Source: Candidatus Omnitrophota bacterium
Lineage (GTDB): Bacteria > Omnitrophota > Gorgyraeia > Gygaellales > Profunditerraquicolaceae
Reading direction: 5' to 3'
DNA length: 5,920 nucleotides
Assembly: GCA_903907475.1 (NCBI GenBank)
Contig: CAIVOB010000083.1
Location: forward strand, 1-5,920
Part shown: in pieces, positions 5,773 through 5,920 of the stretch
Position numbering within the stretch: position 1 is the first letter of the stretch
Layout of the letters: each line of letters opens with the position of its first letter
Program-made: the position numbers and the translations under genes
The notes under the pieces: model-generated
Database searches by the model: none
What the model was told of the DNA's origin: nothing
The model's input: the letters and a program-made list of their open reading frames with translations, nothing else

Positions 5773-5793
5773 AGCGGCGCGTTTTTCTATAAT
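5765..5793 (+). promoter_or_regulatory. Promoter of the downstream lipoprotein gene
   Basis: TTGATT (5765-5770) and consensus TATAAT (5788-5793) are 17 bases apart, the same spacing and same relation to the palindrome as at 2427-2455. Transcription should start near 5800, leaving a leader of about 44 bases containing T-rich runs and an AAGGAGG ribosome site. It lies inside what would otherwise be a continuous gene series, so the last gene can be expressed separately from the transporter. Confidence 0.65.
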
Positions 5794-5843
5794 GACACTA
5801 TAAGATTTTTTAAATTTTTTGCCATATCCCAAGGAGGCGAGGT

Positions 5844-5920
5844 ATGAAAAATATCGTAGTTCTTTTCTTATTATTGATGTTATCGGGTTGTGGTTTTGTT
5901 TTCCAAAATTTTGATCAAGG
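5844..5920 (+). CDS. N-terminus of a predicted lipoprotein (3' partial)
   Basis: ATG 5844 follows AAGGAGG (5831-5837) by 6 bases, a near-ideal ribosome site. The 25 complete codons encode a short basic start, a hydrophobic core (residues 4-13) and lipobox LSGC with Cys16, then GFVFQNFDQ at the window edge. This is a clear type II signal peptide; Gly17 after the cysteine carries no inner-membrane retention signal. The mature protein is outside the window, so its family cannot be named. It has its own copy of the palindromic box and promoter, which suggests co-regulation with the MCE transporter. Confidence 0.75.
   Translation, partial: MKNIVVLFLLLMLSGCGFVFQNFDQ

Noticed and set aside
1..5920. 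CRISPR arrays, tRNA or rRNA genes, insertion sequences, attachment sites or phage genes
   Set aside because: No regularly spaced repeats, transposase or integrase reading frames, terminal inverted repeats or recognisable RNA genes were seen; the only notable repeat is the two-copy regulatory box.

Overview
The window reads as chromosomal DNA from a diderm (Gram-negative type) bacterium. It encodes an MCE-type lipid transporter, which needs an outer membrane, and two lipoproteins with lipoboxes. Starts, Shine-Dalgarno sites and sigma70-like promoters all look ordinary. Every gene is on the + strand and the intergenic DNA is AT-rich. The phylum cannot be fixed from the sequence; an uncultivated diderm lineage such as Omnitrophota or a deltaproteobacterial group is only a guess.

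Layout: (1) 2-325 is the 3' end of a DUF3108-like envelope protein, followed by a weak terminator-like hairpin. (2) 326-694 has no complete conventional gene. It holds a good sigma70-type promoter (TTGATA-18-TATAAT, 413-442) and a short ORF at 500-595. That ORF is in frame with the following kinase but separated from it by one TAA. (3) 695-2391 encodes a two-component pair: a PAS sensor kinase of FixL/TodS/StyS style and a FixJ/NarL-type response regulator, overlapping by one base. (4) 2462-5738 is a tight four-gene operon for an ABC-driven MCE lipid transporter: a permease with a fused STAS-like N-terminus (MlaE), an ATPase (MlaF), a single-MCE-domain protein (MlaD/PqiB-like) and a PqiC/YmbA-like lipoprotein. 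No MlaC gene lies in this operon. (5) 5844 to the end is the start of another lipoprotein gene.

The most interesting signal is a 31-base direct repeat with one mismatch, found just upstream of the transporter operon (2404-2434) and again just upstream of the last lipoprotein gene (5742-5772). Its core is a perfect 10-bp palindrome, TACCTAGGTA. In both copies the palindrome is followed at the same distance by TTGATT and, 17 bases later, a -10-like hexamer. Its centre therefore falls near -43, as expected for an activator that touches RNA polymerase at the -35 region. The gene directly upstream of the first copy encodes a FixJ-type DNA-binding regulator. The simplest model is a small envelope regulon in which the kinase and regulator switch on the lipid transporter and the downstream lipoprotein through this box. 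The box and its geometry are seen directly; the link to this regulator is inference.
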